A stretch of DNA of 64,000 nucleotides. Source: Callaeas wilsoni. Taxonomy: Eukaryota > Chordata > Aves > Passeriformes > Callaeidae. Every line of letters starts with the position of its first letter. Within the stretch, counting starts at the first letter, position 1. Both the position numbers and the translations under genes were made by a program. Positions 1 to 11,402 of this stretch are shown piece by piece. The notes under the pieces were generated by a model that had not been told where the DNA came from, searched no databases, and worked only from the letters and a program-made list of their open reading frames with translations. The stretch lies in contig VWPU01004148.1 in NCBI GenBank assembly GCA_013398955.1, positions 372,001 to 436,000 of the forward strand, read 5' to 3'.

Positions 1-125
1 GCTCTGTGTAAGCCTTGCTTAGCAATAACAGAAACATCTCTATGGGATCAACCCTGTTTTCAGCACAAACCTCGACATTGGACACCATGAAGAAAGCCAG
101 CTCCACCCCAGCCAACACCACCACA
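1..125 (-). mobile_element. ERVL-type LTR, 5' part, cut by window edge
   Basis: Read on the minus strand this begins TGTGGTGG at 125 and continues with the start of a common avian ERVL LTR (a TTGGCTGGG block, then TTTCTTCATGG, then a TGCTGAAAACAGGG stretch). It resembles the 5' end of the LTR at 62,419-63,027, which is also on the minus strand. Only the first 125 bases of the LTR are in the window; the rest lies to the left of position 1. The flank right of the boundary begins tgtat, which would be one half of the target-site duplication. No coding potential. Confidence 0.82.
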
Positions 126-945
126 TGTATACAAACATATATTTTCTCTCTAGCATCAGGAAGTTATTAGAGGAAGAATATTGAAGTGAGATTTTCAAGA
201 AGCTCAAATGATTAGTTTGTTGAACAGAATGTTGAATGAATGAAATATTCTCTAATTGCATCTGTAGAAAAATGTGAGTTTAATCTAACAGACGAAATAA
301 TTTCTAGAGTAAATATGTGAAAGCTGATGCTGGAGCAATTATCTCGCTTTTTGTTAATAAGAAACTTAACCACGGAAAGAGCATACCAACGGCAGTGAAC
401 TTCCCTTCAGGTGAGTTTGGAGAGAAGACTGTGTGAGAGAGAGATAAAATGTTAAATCCTGCAGCTTGCTTGACTGCAACTAAACCAGGTGGCAGAGCGT
501 AATCATTTAGCAGGTCAAATCACCATCAGGCCTGATTGGTTATGGACCAGACAGAGGAGTCTTGTTAAATCTTTCCAGGGTAGTGAGGTAGGTGACACAG
601 CACTCATGAACTGCTTAACCACAGCAAAATCTCTTAGTGTTAAAACATTAAATCACTTGTGGTCTGTTTCATGGGAAGCCTGAGAATTGTCCTGCTGCTC
701 AGTGACTTGGAATGCTAATGGATTCCTTGGAACTGATTTCCAGTGCAGGCCTGCTACCAGCCTGCTGAAAAGTTGCTCTGAAATTTGATTGCTGCACAGC
801 TGTGGAAGGGTGAATATACTAGGTTGTGTGTGTAATACTTACAACAAACTGATGTGCTGAGTTGCAGAAGCCTGTTATAAATCACATTTATCAGGCACTT
901 CTGCCCTGACTGCCTTTGCCCTGTAATTCCTTTCCACAATCTGTT
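126..945. other. Unique AT-rich DNA, no gene seen
   Basis: No recognisable exon, RNA gene or repeat. Reading frames here are at most about 65 codons and look random. Confidence 0.6.
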
Positions 946-1050
946 CAATCATGGAATACGAGGTTGGAAGGGAACTCCAGGTTCATCTGGTCTAACCTTT
1001 CTTGGCAAAAAACATAGTTTAGGCAAACTGTCCCAGCACCTTTTTCAGTT
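946..1050 (-). mobile_element. CR1 LINE 3'-end fragment
   Basis: Plus-strand text reads as the reverse complement of a CR1 3' terminus: an ATCATGGAATACGAGG block, then GGTTGGAAGGGA, then TTCATCTGGTCTAACC. This is the usual avian CR1 tail in minus orientation. Only about 100 bases are recognisable and similarity fades after about 1,050. It is a 5'-truncated, diverged, noncoding copy. Confidence 0.8.
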
Positions 1051-2308
1051 TAAGTTGCTTAAGCTCTTTTATAAATTTCAGTGAGTAAATCTTGTGCATA
1101 AACGGTTTACAAAGAAACAAATTTTCTGCAAATATTGTTGGATGAAGTGAACTGTGGTGTAAACAATATGGATGTTTTGATGCAGGTTTGAATAACTTGA
1201 AAAAAATTATCTATGCCTTGGAAATAATCCAGCCATCCTTATCATATTCTAAAAAATCTGAGGGATATTTTTTGGTAGTACGTTTACTCAAACCCACCAT
1301 ATTTTCACTTTGTATTTCTGTCTTACATTTCAAGCAAAGTAACAGTCTCAGAGCCCAACTGGTCTCATCCACTAAATGGGAGAAAAAAACATGCATCATG
1401 ACTTTCTCAGTACAGGGAGAAGAACAAAGAGCCAGCAGCAATGTATTCAAGCTAGGAATAGAACTTTTCTGCCTGGCCACGTGCCCCCAGCTTCCACCTC
1501 ACAGCAATGAGGACATCCAGATGGTCAAACTTTTTCAGGAATCCAGTTGTGGGGGAAGTAGAAACTTTTGCTGCTCTGGCTGCTAACAAAAATCTGGCGT
1601 CAATACCTTTCTTTAATCCTGCTGTTCATTAACAATAATTTTCTTCTGTAGAGACCAAAAAAAAACCCCCAAACTGTGCAAACTAGGGTTTTTTTCCTAT
1701 TCTGGATCATTTTATTAAATTTTATTAAAGACTAATCAAAGACTATTTAGAAGGCTGTATTATTTAGATTTAGATTATTTAGATTATTTAAATCTAACTA
1801 TTTAGATTGCCGTTCCTGTGTGCTATACATTTTATTAATACTAGTGATAAACAATTAACAGCACAAGTGTTTTAATCAACAAAAAGAAAACAATTGCTAC
1901 AGGAAAGATAGACTTCTCCATGAGAAGTGACTTGCACAAAATCACTCAGTCAGTTTGCTGTTATATCCAATCATAAACATCTGAATCATATAGGAAACCA
2001 CCATGAGCTGAAGACACCTGCCTGAATTTCCACTCAGTGTATTATTCTAGTCTTTCTCTCAGCATCAAAGTTTCTTATAATGAGCAGGACAGTGTTTCTC
2101 AACTGAAATTTTATCTTGTTTCTTTTAAGTCAGCAGTAAAATTTTCATCCACTTAAGCAATGCAAATAGCAGGCTTGATTGTCTTAATTAAATTAGTTAT
2201 AAGCACCAGAGTAGCACAATCTGACCTTCACATGTAAAGTGAATATATATGGACTTTCCACAGATAAATTAATTGGAAAAATGATTAAGAGGAAAAATTG
2301 ACTTAGCA
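1051..2308. other. Unique DNA with possible ancient SINE/LINE remnants
   Basis: Contains the 132-codon plus-strand frame at 1,188-1,586, which shows no domain or codon pattern of a gene. Around 1,345-1,385 and 1,922-1,955 there are stretches resembling parts of MIR/L2-type ancient repeats (CTCATC...TAAATGGG and GTGACTTGCACAAAATCAC), but too short to assign. At 1,758-1,808 there is a local run of imperfect ATTTAGATT repeats. Confidence 0.35.
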
Positions 2309-2408
2309 TACTTACATCACCCCTGCATTATGCTAATACTTAATATTACGGCAGTGGTAGAAATCTTACCTATTGTACTTACATCACCTCTGCATTATGC
2401 TAATACTT
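2309..2408 (+). repeat. 33-bp direct repeat, two copies 67 bp apart
   Basis: A 33-base sequence containing TGCATTATGCTAATACTT occurs at 2,309-2,341 and again at 2,376-2,408 with one mismatch. The intervening 34 bases are not repeated. It looks like a local duplication; it is not part of a recognised element. Confidence 0.9.
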
Positions 2409-5400
2409 TCTGCTTCAGCAACATCAATCTGACGAGGCATTAACATGCTCTATCTCTGAAGTGATGTACAGTAGCACTGATGATATGTTAGTTTAAATCA
2501 TGGTCAAAATGATACTGCTGTAATGCTGCTATGTTCATGATTCGATCTAATGTGTTGCTGGAGAAACACCATGCTGATTACATGCCAGTGTAATAGATCA
2601 TTATTTTCCTGTCACTGTAGAATAATCCACGGAAAAGGAAGGAAGACAATCTGACTGAAAAAATCTCTTATAGAAAAACTTCTTGAAGTATTCATTAAAA
2701 TAGTGTCTTCTTATTTAGCCACAGAGCATTTCAGGAAAATAATTTTGCCATAATCAAGGATAGAGACATATGAATAAAAGTTTCCCAAATTCTTTTCACA
2801 AATAAAACAAAAAGAAATTAGAGGAATAGTGCTAATTTACATATTTATTGGTCTACAAAGCAGACTGAAAGGAAAATGAAAAGCATGTGAGCTAGATTAG
2901 TAGAAACTGAGGCAGTTAAAGAGTGACCCCCAAAGACATCTAACACATTTGCTCTTTGGACAATACAAAGCACATGTCCTTGGTGTGCAGGTGGGTAGCT
3001 AAGGGCTGTCAAGAGACATTTCTCCTTGCCCCTTAACCCGGTAAAACTCAAGCAATTTCTCTCTCCCTGAGCTCTCAATAAAGCAAAACAGCAATGTGTT
3101 GTGATTCTTCAGATGCATACGTAAGCATGTGGGAGGAGGATTAAAAAAGGTCTCTGACTCTATTTGGAGCAAGCGGTTTGGAGACCCTTTGAATTCCTCC
3201 AGGGGATGCTGACCCAGGAAAACCCTAAAGCTTTGGTATTTCCTTTTCCTGCCAGGGGTCCAAGGGCTTAATATTATTTGACAAGGAAAGTCTAGAGACC
3301 TGAATGACCTTTCTTGAGTTGATATCGACACAGGTTTCACATTCAGGAAAGTAAAATTCCCTGGAGCTCCAAACTTTGGGCGTTCTGAAATTCCTGGCTT
3401 CCCACGTCTATATTTTTATAAGCAATTATCTGTCATGAATCACTTTTGTAATACCTTTTCGCGATACTTTTACCATCACTGCCTGTCAAAAAAGGTTAAG
3501 AGAAGAAAAAACTCTTTTTACATGTCCCTTCCCCAGATGAGCTCCCTGTGTGTGTTCAATGTGCAAAAATGATTAAAAAGTCTATGACTTACTGCTGACA
3601 GAGTCATCTCTAGTGGAGTCTGCCTTAAAATTCAGTGTGCTTGCTTCTATCCTGTTGTAAGGGTCAATACCAAAATAATAATAAGAAAATGAAAGTAGGT
3701 ATGACTGCATTTGCTGGTGCAGCTCATCAGGAGCTAGTCACAACCTCAAGAGCTGCTCAAGCTCTGGGAGGCCACAAGGTCAGACTTCACGGCAAGCTGA
3801 ACTATTCAAAGCTAGTGACTTATATTCCCTATTTTTATGCTTCTTTAAAAAAAAAAAATCCAAATATGAGTCACTCTGCAGAACAAAGTATTTGAGAGAG
3901 AAAAGAAGCTTTTTTCTCTTTCCAGGCCTATTCCTGCTTTACTATGTTTGGGTTTCTGCTCTCTGCAACAGTTTTCAATAGTGTTATGCCTTTACTGAAG
4001 CCTTTCTTTTATAGCAATATGTCACTGGAATCTAGTTTTAAAATATCATGAGAGTCTAAAGCTTCCATTCCTACAGCTACGGTCACTGCTATGGCAACCC
4101 GTGACCCCCGTTACAACTCATTTAGACTTTCTTGTTCCCTTGTAGCCAGAATGGTTGTTAAGAGAGAAGAGCATTGTTTGTGATACCTTTTACATTATTT
4201 CTTAAACAACTGTTTTTCAATCAGACCAAGAAGTATCTTTCTCTTCCATAGGGAAGCTGAGATGGTTATCTCTTAGAGTAATTGTGGAACTTACAGGAAG
4301 TGACACTAGAGATTCAGGATGTGGGAATATTTCTATTTAGCAAGTAATTATTAATCACCTTCCGCTGTGCTGCTGGAAGTGACATATTCTGTATGAGATG
4401 GGAAATTAGTGTCTTCATCATTTTGATATTTAACATTTTCAGGAAATTTCATAAAATTAGCAATGTTAGTGCCTAGTTACTGGCCAGATTTGGGGTAAAT
4501 AATTATGCCTTTCTAACACAAAATTAATTCTTATGTTTCATCTACATACTTTTACTTGCTGATCTGCTTAGAGCTCCTGTGGTTGGCTGGGTGGTTACTG
4601 TGTTCCCTGCAAAAATGACAACCTAATAGCACAAACAAATTGATACTTAATGTAATTCCATGAAGCTTTAGTTAAATTCTTTCTACTGCTGAGACTTGGC
4701 TAAGATTATCTCAAACATAGGGTTCAGCCTAAAGACCATTTTAAAGCCGAGAATATTTTGCTTCAAACACTCTTGGCTTATATTTCTACAGTACAGCTCC
4801 AATACATATCCCTGTTTATCTAATAGAACATTAAAACCAATCAAAAACTGCCTGAGAAAAAATGTAAATAATTGACACAAGTAGTACTAAAATTTGCCAT
4901 GCACTAGTTTCTTCAGGAATGTCTATGAAAAATTGTCTGACAAATACATTATTTTATAAATCTGTACATATTCCTGAAATATGACTTCTGCTGTTTGAGA
5001 AAAAAGATAAGGAAGAAGCAGGGAGTTTATACTCTTAGTACCTCCTGCCTAATATGGTGTCACATATTTGACTGCTTGAGTTAGTGGTACACACATCAGT
5101 GGGGATCTCGACCCAGAGTCATGGGTTCATTTGATGTCTGCAATTCCTGCTGCTCACACAGGATGCAGTAACTAGAATGAAGCCTCACAAAAACAGTGTG
5201 CTGTGGATTAGCTATAAATATAGCACTGTTGTTACTTGTGTATAACTTTCTTTATAACAAAACTGAGCAGACAGCTTGGCAGTCTAGCAACAGTGCATTA
5301 GGTTGTTACACAGAAATCCATGTGTCATGTGTTCCTTACAACAAAGCTATCCATTCCTTTTATAGCCGAACAAGAAATTTATTAGTGGAAAATAATTACT

Positions 5401-8400
5401 TTAAAACTTCTCTCCCTGTAGACAATCTCTGTCTCTTACACACTCACTGTGGAGTTTTTTCCCAGAGCAATCAATACCTTGGTCTGCTTTCCCACTGCAA
5501 AATAGCAGATGTAGCTTCATAGTTCGAAACTGAGTGTTAACACTAAGTTTCTGTGTGCACAGTCTGTAGATGTTCCATCTACAACAGGAAGGCAAACAAG
5601 AAAATCATGGCAGTTACGTCCAACCACAAATCTTTCAGATAGATGAGATCTCTGCAAAAAGCATGCTCTGAATATCTATATTAAAAAAAATAAATAAATA
5701 AAGAGATGTCTTGACTTATATAGGAAGAACTGTTCAAGGTTTCTTTAACCATATATTCACTCTTTGCCAAATGCTGATAGTGGTTGCCCAAGGAAGAATT
5801 TAAGACCAGGACAAGTATATAGTGATACTTCCCAAGTGTGTTCTCCATAATTTGAGAGCCTGTGAGTTAGTTTTGCATTTTTGTAATTCAGGCTTAACAA
5901 GGTTTCAATGAAATCTTCCTAGCCCTGAAGGGAAAAGGAAGAGTATTTCTAAGGCATACCTATCAGAAAAAAATTTAAGAAAAGGATAAAAATACCCCCT
6001 AAATATCCCCATCTGCCCCCCAAAAAACCCCAGCCAACCAAACCAACCAACACCCAACAACCAAACACTCAAGATTACATAACAGAAAGGAAAGATGTCA
6101 GAGTCAGAGTAAACCTAAATATTGTCACTTTTTTATGAAATAGGAAAGGAGTGAGGGGAGGGATATTCTGCATCCAGATGCTTTTGAATCTGCCACAGAT
6201 TCCGTTTTTAGGGAAGAGTACTTGCTACGTACAGCACCATTTTCCACAGTAGGGGAAACAGCATTGATCATTTGCTGCTTCCCTAATCCAACAGGCAGAA
6301 ACAAGGAGTTTCAAAAACTCAATGAACTGAAACAGCACACCACAAGTAAACCAAGAAGTAGTATTGATTTAGTTCTGTAAAAAAAGATGCTTCCTTCCAT
6401 TTTTATGAGCTTAATGATAGTTATTTTACTCTTCAGTTATTTTCTCCATGTATGTAATATGGCTCAAACTTTGAAGTCTTGGTGAAAGAAGCAGTATTTT
6501 TAAATTGCCAGTGGATGTGATCCACCTTTTTCTCCTGAAGCTGGATTTCTGAAGCAAGAATCTACAGGAAACACGTTATTCAAAGCAATATTCTACTGTT
6601 ATGCAAGGGAAGAGCCAAACCTAAATGCTTTCTCCAAGAAAACAAACAAAATTATACTCACAACAAGCAGACATCTAATATGTTTGGTTTTATGTAAAGA
6701 TTTTCTTGCCAAGTTTAGTTCCTCCAGGAGACAACAATATAATTGCTGCACATCAGCTCTCTAGTGCTGCTCAAACACAAGTATCCCTGCAGCATACTAC
6801 TGTACAAATGATTTTGCAAACCTTTGATGTATTTCTAACCATTAAAAAATCCCAATTAATCAAGGAGAAGATTTTTTGGATCAAAATGAGTATAATTTAG
6901 AAAAGGGTTTTTTTAGTATATATGTCCTTTTCTGGTTCTTTAAAAATACTTATTTTATTGTATTCAAATCAGTAGATGTAAATGTTTGCTTTAATTAAAG
7001 TAGCATTATATCTGTTTTCTGAAATTTTTGTGACTGTTGCTGCTTTAAATCTGCCTTTCCATACAAGAGCACCAAGGGCATTTCAAGTTTATTGAGTGAA
7101 CAGGCATTACAGGCTGATTTCAATACATCATTTTCACCCTTGTGAAGGAAGACATTACTTAAATTAAATGATGCTGACTGTCAATACCATGCCACAGACC
7201 TTACATTTGTGTCAGTGAATAATAATGTTTGGTGCAGGGTGAATAATCTTCAGCGTTGTTTCTAGTTACTGCAATTATTACCTAAAAAAAAATAATGGTC
7301 AAGTTCTGCTTAATCAAATTTTATGGCTCTCCTCGCTTGCCCTGTGGCCGCTGCCCTGTCTGTAAAAGTGTCGTGGTACTCCAGACGGACCTTCCTAAAG
7401 TTTGGTGTGCAGGGACATCTAGCGGCACAAGGATTACAGACCTGAGGACAGGCTGAGTATTCCAACGCCTGTGACTCCTTCAGGAGACCCAAAGAGGGGC
7501 GACCAAGCAAAGAAATGTGAATTCTTCCCGCTTTCAGGGACTGTAAGGGAGAACAGGAGCCACTTGTACTGTTAGCTGCAGATCCCTTTTCACCAAAAGA
7601 CACTTACTGAGGAGGTAACAAGGCAGAACCTTGCTAACATTTAAACCTGTCATGTTGCTCTAGTTTCTTGTATCAGTGAACAAGTCAACACATGGCACTG
7701 CTGAGACTGCAATCCAGGAGTGGTGCTATTTATTCTAGTAACAAGTGTCTGCTTTTCATTATTTTATGTCCTTTTCTGTACAGGTTCATATAATCATAAT
7801 CACTGAACAACTTCCCTGAATTAATTTTAAAATATTACTAATGTTTGTCATGTTTTCTTTTTTCTTTTTTTCTTTTGGAGAGAAACATTGACTGTGAAAT
7901 GAGTTTCAAGCAGGCTAAGTTTGTTTATGACTCTCTGTTTGAATATATGTGTTACTAAACAATTGCACTACATGACACATAAAGGGGTGATTCATTTATC
8001 CTTAGTTTGTGAAGGTAGAAACAAATGAGAATTTTCTCCTTTAAGCTAGACTTTTAAGATAGTTCTGACTGCCTCAAAGCCAGTACTTGATTTTATTGTA
8101 GATAATTCTGTTATGCTGAAAGAGCGGAACTGTCATTTGTGGACATCAGTGGCTGCAAATTTTCTACATCTGATTGTAGCTTACTGCAAACAAACCTCGC
8201 TGACATGAGGTGTCTCTCTGACTTTGGTGATAACCTGGTTTTAAATGAATATGGAACATACCCTGGGGCGTCAAATTATGCTAAGCCTTTTCACTATAGG
8301 GAATAGTAGGAACAAAAAAGGAAAAAAATAGACATAATATATATTCATGTGAGCATATCAAATATTTGGACTGATTTAAAAAAAAAAAGTTCAGTAATGA

Positions 8401-9007
8401 AATATTTATTATAAGCACACAGAAAGAGTGAGAAAGAGAGGGAACTTATAGTTGTGTTATGACCATCTCCTTTATGTGTACCAAATAATTTAGGCTATAT
8501 CAAAAGATACTACTAAAGATATGATTTTGAAAGCCTATTTATATTATTAACACATTTTCCTTCTGCCATGCAAAACTTTCTGTAATCATAAATGTTTTGC
8601 AATGTTAGAATGTAAAATTATAGGAAACAAAAGGAATGCAAATGGGGATAAGAGCCTGCACAACCTGTACTGATTTCTTATAAATTTATTGAGATTATTT
8701 TACTGAATTAAGAAAATCAGGAAGAGAAAACAGTTTGGGTCTGTTTACTTTTTTCATTTCCACTTGCAAAAAATATAATCACTATTGTCCTGTAAAGGTT
8801 AATTCTCATATTACAAAGTAAAAGGCTCCTAATCAAAATATTTCTATCACCTCTGATTGTCACATATTCAAAATGCTGATGTTATCTGGAAAGATATATC
8901 AGAAATTTTCTTCAAAATGTAAATCATGAAAACCAGTCACTGTTAAATCTGTAACTCATAAAAATCCATAGCATCTTCAACTTCTAATATTTCACTTTTT
9001 CTGTAAC
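2409..9007. other. Long unique AT-rich stretch, no gene seen
   Basis: No recognisable gene. A C/A-rich low-complexity patch lies at about 6,014-6,070. A block of higher GC at about 7,320-7,600 (holding a 97-codon minus-strand frame with no recognisable domain) may be an old unclassified repeat. Another mildly GC-rich block at 2,990-3,400 contains an AATAAA at about 3,077 but no definable LTR ends. Confidence 0.5.
6014..6070 (+). repeat. C/A-rich low-complexity tract
   Basis: Runs of CCCC, CCAACCAAACC and similar units with almost no G or T. Simple low-complexity DNA without a fixed period. Confidence 0.8.
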
Positions 9008-10096
9008 ATTCCTGTGTTGATTTTGCACAGCCTGGTTTTTTGGTAGTGGGGGGGCCACAGAGGTGGCTTCTGTGAGAAGCTCCTGGAAGCTTCCACCATG
9101 TCTGGCAGACCCAATTCCTGATGGCTCTGAAGATGGACATGCTGCTGCCCAAAGCTGGGACAATGAGAGGCTGGTAACACCTCTGTGATAACATATTTAA
9201 GAAGAAATCAAAACAAAAGCAGTGGAGCAGTTTTAATTCAAGTCAGAGAAGAGGAGGAGGTGAGAACATGTGAGGGAAAACAACATGGCGGCACCAAGGT
9301 CAGTGGAGAAGAAGGGGGAGGAGGTGCTCCAGGCACTGGAGCCGACATTTCTCTGCAGGCCGTGGTGAAGACCATGGTGAAGCAGCTGTGCCCCTGCAGC
9401 CCATGGGGATCCACGGGGAATGCAGAGATCCACCCGCAGCCCGTGGGGGAGGTGCCCATGCTGGAGCAGGTGGATGCCTGGAGGAGGCTGAGATCCAGTG
9501 GGAGACCCTGAGAAGAGAGGGTGACCTGCTTCCAGGCTGGTGCAGCCTGTCCTCAGAGGACTGCACCCCGTGGAAAGAGAGACCCACATCGCAGCAGTTT
9601 TGGGAGGACTGTGTGCCCGTGTGGGGAGTTCACGTTGCAGCAGGTGCGGTTTGGCTGCTGCTCGTGAGAGTGGACCCACGCCGGAGAAGTTCACGGAGAA
9701 CGGTCTGCTGTGGGAGGGACCCCACGGTCTCACAGGGGAATGGCTTCTCTCCCTGTGCAAAGGAAGAAAATCTCAGGTGATGAACTGACCAAACCCCCAT
9801 GCCCTGTCTCCCTGCGCTATTGGCAGGAAGGAGGGAGGGGTAGGGAAAAAAAGGTGTTCCTTATAGTCTTATTTTTACTTGTTATTATCCTTCTCTGATT
9901 TTTTTACTAATAAACTCACTTTACGTCTCTAAGATGAGCCTGTTTTGCCATTGGAGTGTTTTCTCCTGGTCCTTATCTCAACTCATGAACCCTTCCTTAA
10001 ATTTTTCTCTCCTCTGCCCAGCTGTGGCAGAGGAGGGTGAGTGAGCGAATTTCATGGGTGCCTGGCATTTGGCCAATGTCAAAACATGACAATTCC
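9008..10096 (+). mobile_element. Solo ERVL-type LTR with 5-bp target duplication
   Basis: The LTR runs 9,013-10,091 (1,079 bp), begins TG and ends CA, and is flanked by ATTCC at 9,008-9,012 and 10,092-10,096. A 5-bp duplication is the usual length for ERVL elements. Poly(A) signal AATAAA is at 9,909-9,914. The end has the avian ERVL-like pattern CTTATCTCAACTCATGA ... GTGAGTGAGCG ... GTGCCTGGCATTTGGCCA. The middle (9,353-9,475) holds imperfect 41-bp repeats starting CTGCAG or CGCAG. No primer-binding site or retroviral gene adjoins it, so it is a solo LTR. The 175-codon minus-strand frame at 9,233-9,760 and the plus-strand frames here are by-products of its GC-rich repeats. Same family as 40,613-41,480 and 46,551-47,247. 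Confidence 0.9.
9353..9475 (+). repeat. 41-bp imperfect minisatellite inside LTR
   Basis: Three related units begin at about 9,353, 9,394 and 9,435, each opening with CTGCAG/CGCAG followed by GCC(C)RTGG. The spacing of 41 is not a multiple of three, which argues against coding use. Looser copies of the motif continue to about 9,660. Confidence 0.75.
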
Positions 10097-10879
10097 TAAT
10101 ATTTCTTTATTGGATCTGGTTGTGAAAAAAATTCAGTCTCTAATTTTAATACAATAAGGAATATTTTAGAGCTTCATCTTTCATATTAAACAGCCATCTT
10201 TCTCCTTGACAATTCATGATATACCTGACATCAACAGGCAAATGTTTTATTCACGTGCAGAAGAAATCTGACAGCTGATTATGCTGTCATATTTTCCCCT
10301 CCAACTCAACTTATCAAAACATTAGCCAGCATTCTTGTGAATCACCAAGGCAATATTCACCAGATGTAGCCTCTTCAATGAACTAATTTTGGATAATAAA
10401 CTAGAAAATACTTCAGGAGAATTAGGATTGTGACTGCTGTTTCACTCATATCGTGAATAGTCTATATACCCAAGTCTAGTTTTTAAGACTATATGAAAAA
10501 AAGTGGATAATGGCCAAGAAATCCAAACGAATATATGAATATGAATGGTATGATATATGAATATGAAGTTCAAATGAATATGATCAAGAACTGTATCTCA
10601 GGTATAATTTAACTGCATTCATTAAGTCTTCTACACATATGCAATTGAGCAGAGAGATCCAATCAGTAATGTAAAAAACAGATTCTCTTCTGATGCTTGG
10701 AGCTGAGAATCGCCACTATTGTCCACATAACTGGGAAGAGAGGATAATACAAAACAATGGAAATTTGATTTTTGTATAAGTAACATTTACATTTGCACAG
10801 CAATGCAAAGATTTCACAGTCATTTGCACTACCATGTGATTGAGTAACTGAGATCACATGCAATACTCAGATAATGGAG
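10097..10879. other. Unique AT-rich DNA
   Basis: No gene seen. At 10,528-10,580 a short patch of imperfect repeats built on ATATGAATATGAA. Confidence 0.6.
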
Positions 10880-10884
10880 AGGTG

Positions 10885-11397
10885 TTGGGTAAAACTCAGC
10901 TCTGTTGCGGGACAACTAACCAGTTGTAACACAGAGTTCTTCCTCCATATTTAAGAGAGGAAAAACAGTGATTTGTTCTAGCTATCGTGCAAATGTTTGT
11001 GAGATCCCTAGCGCCCTGGGTGCAACAAGTTCTGCAGTGTCCCATCCCATCCCATTACTCTCCCTTCCCCTTCTGGGACTGGGGAGGGAGGTCAGGGCCA
11101 CTTCTGCTGCCACGTGGCAGTGACTTCGGATAAGGTCTGGAATCAGCCTCCGTGGGTCTCCTCCTGCCGTGAGGGCTGGGCTGGAGCTCAGCCCCTTAGC
11201 CCTGGCCCTTGCCTGGGCTGTGCTGTAGGGATACCTGTGATATGACCCCCTGACCCGGTGATCCTTGCCTTCCCGACTTGCCCTCAGACATCGCTTGGAT
11301 AGTCATCCTGGCGCAGCTCTAGTTGGACCCGCTCTGCTATCCTTGATAAGGGCTACAGGACTAAACTCCATGTCAGGACTCTGCAGCATCCCGTGCA
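10885..11397 (+). mobile_element. Possible LTR, family unknown
   Basis: A block of clearly higher GC than its surroundings. It contains a TATTTAAGAG motif at about 10,950, a GATAAGG stretch at 11,345 that could be a decayed poly(A) signal, and a tail ending GTGCA at 11,397. AGGTG occurs at 10,880-10,884 and 11,398-11,402 and could be a 5-bp target duplication, but the left end would then be TT, not TG, and a 5-bp match can arise by chance when ends are chosen freely. Could also be another kind of old repeat or a GC-rich unique segment. Confidence 0.35.
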
Positions 11398-11402
11398 AGG
11401 TG

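Noticed and set aside
1188..1586. 132-codon plus-strand frame
   Set aside because: No domain, no splice or promoter context, overlapped by an 89-codon frame on the other strand; composition is that of surrounding noncoding DNA.
2090..2110. CAGTGTTTCTCAACTGA resembling a hAT/Charlie transposon end
   Set aside because: Only about 15 bases match and no matching inverted end or 8-bp duplication was found nearby.
9233..9760. 175-codon minus-strand frame, the longest in the window
   Set aside because: It lies wholly inside an ERVL LTR and overlaps open frames on both strands. Its low-complexity composition follows the LTR's 41-bp repeats, whose period is not a multiple of three.
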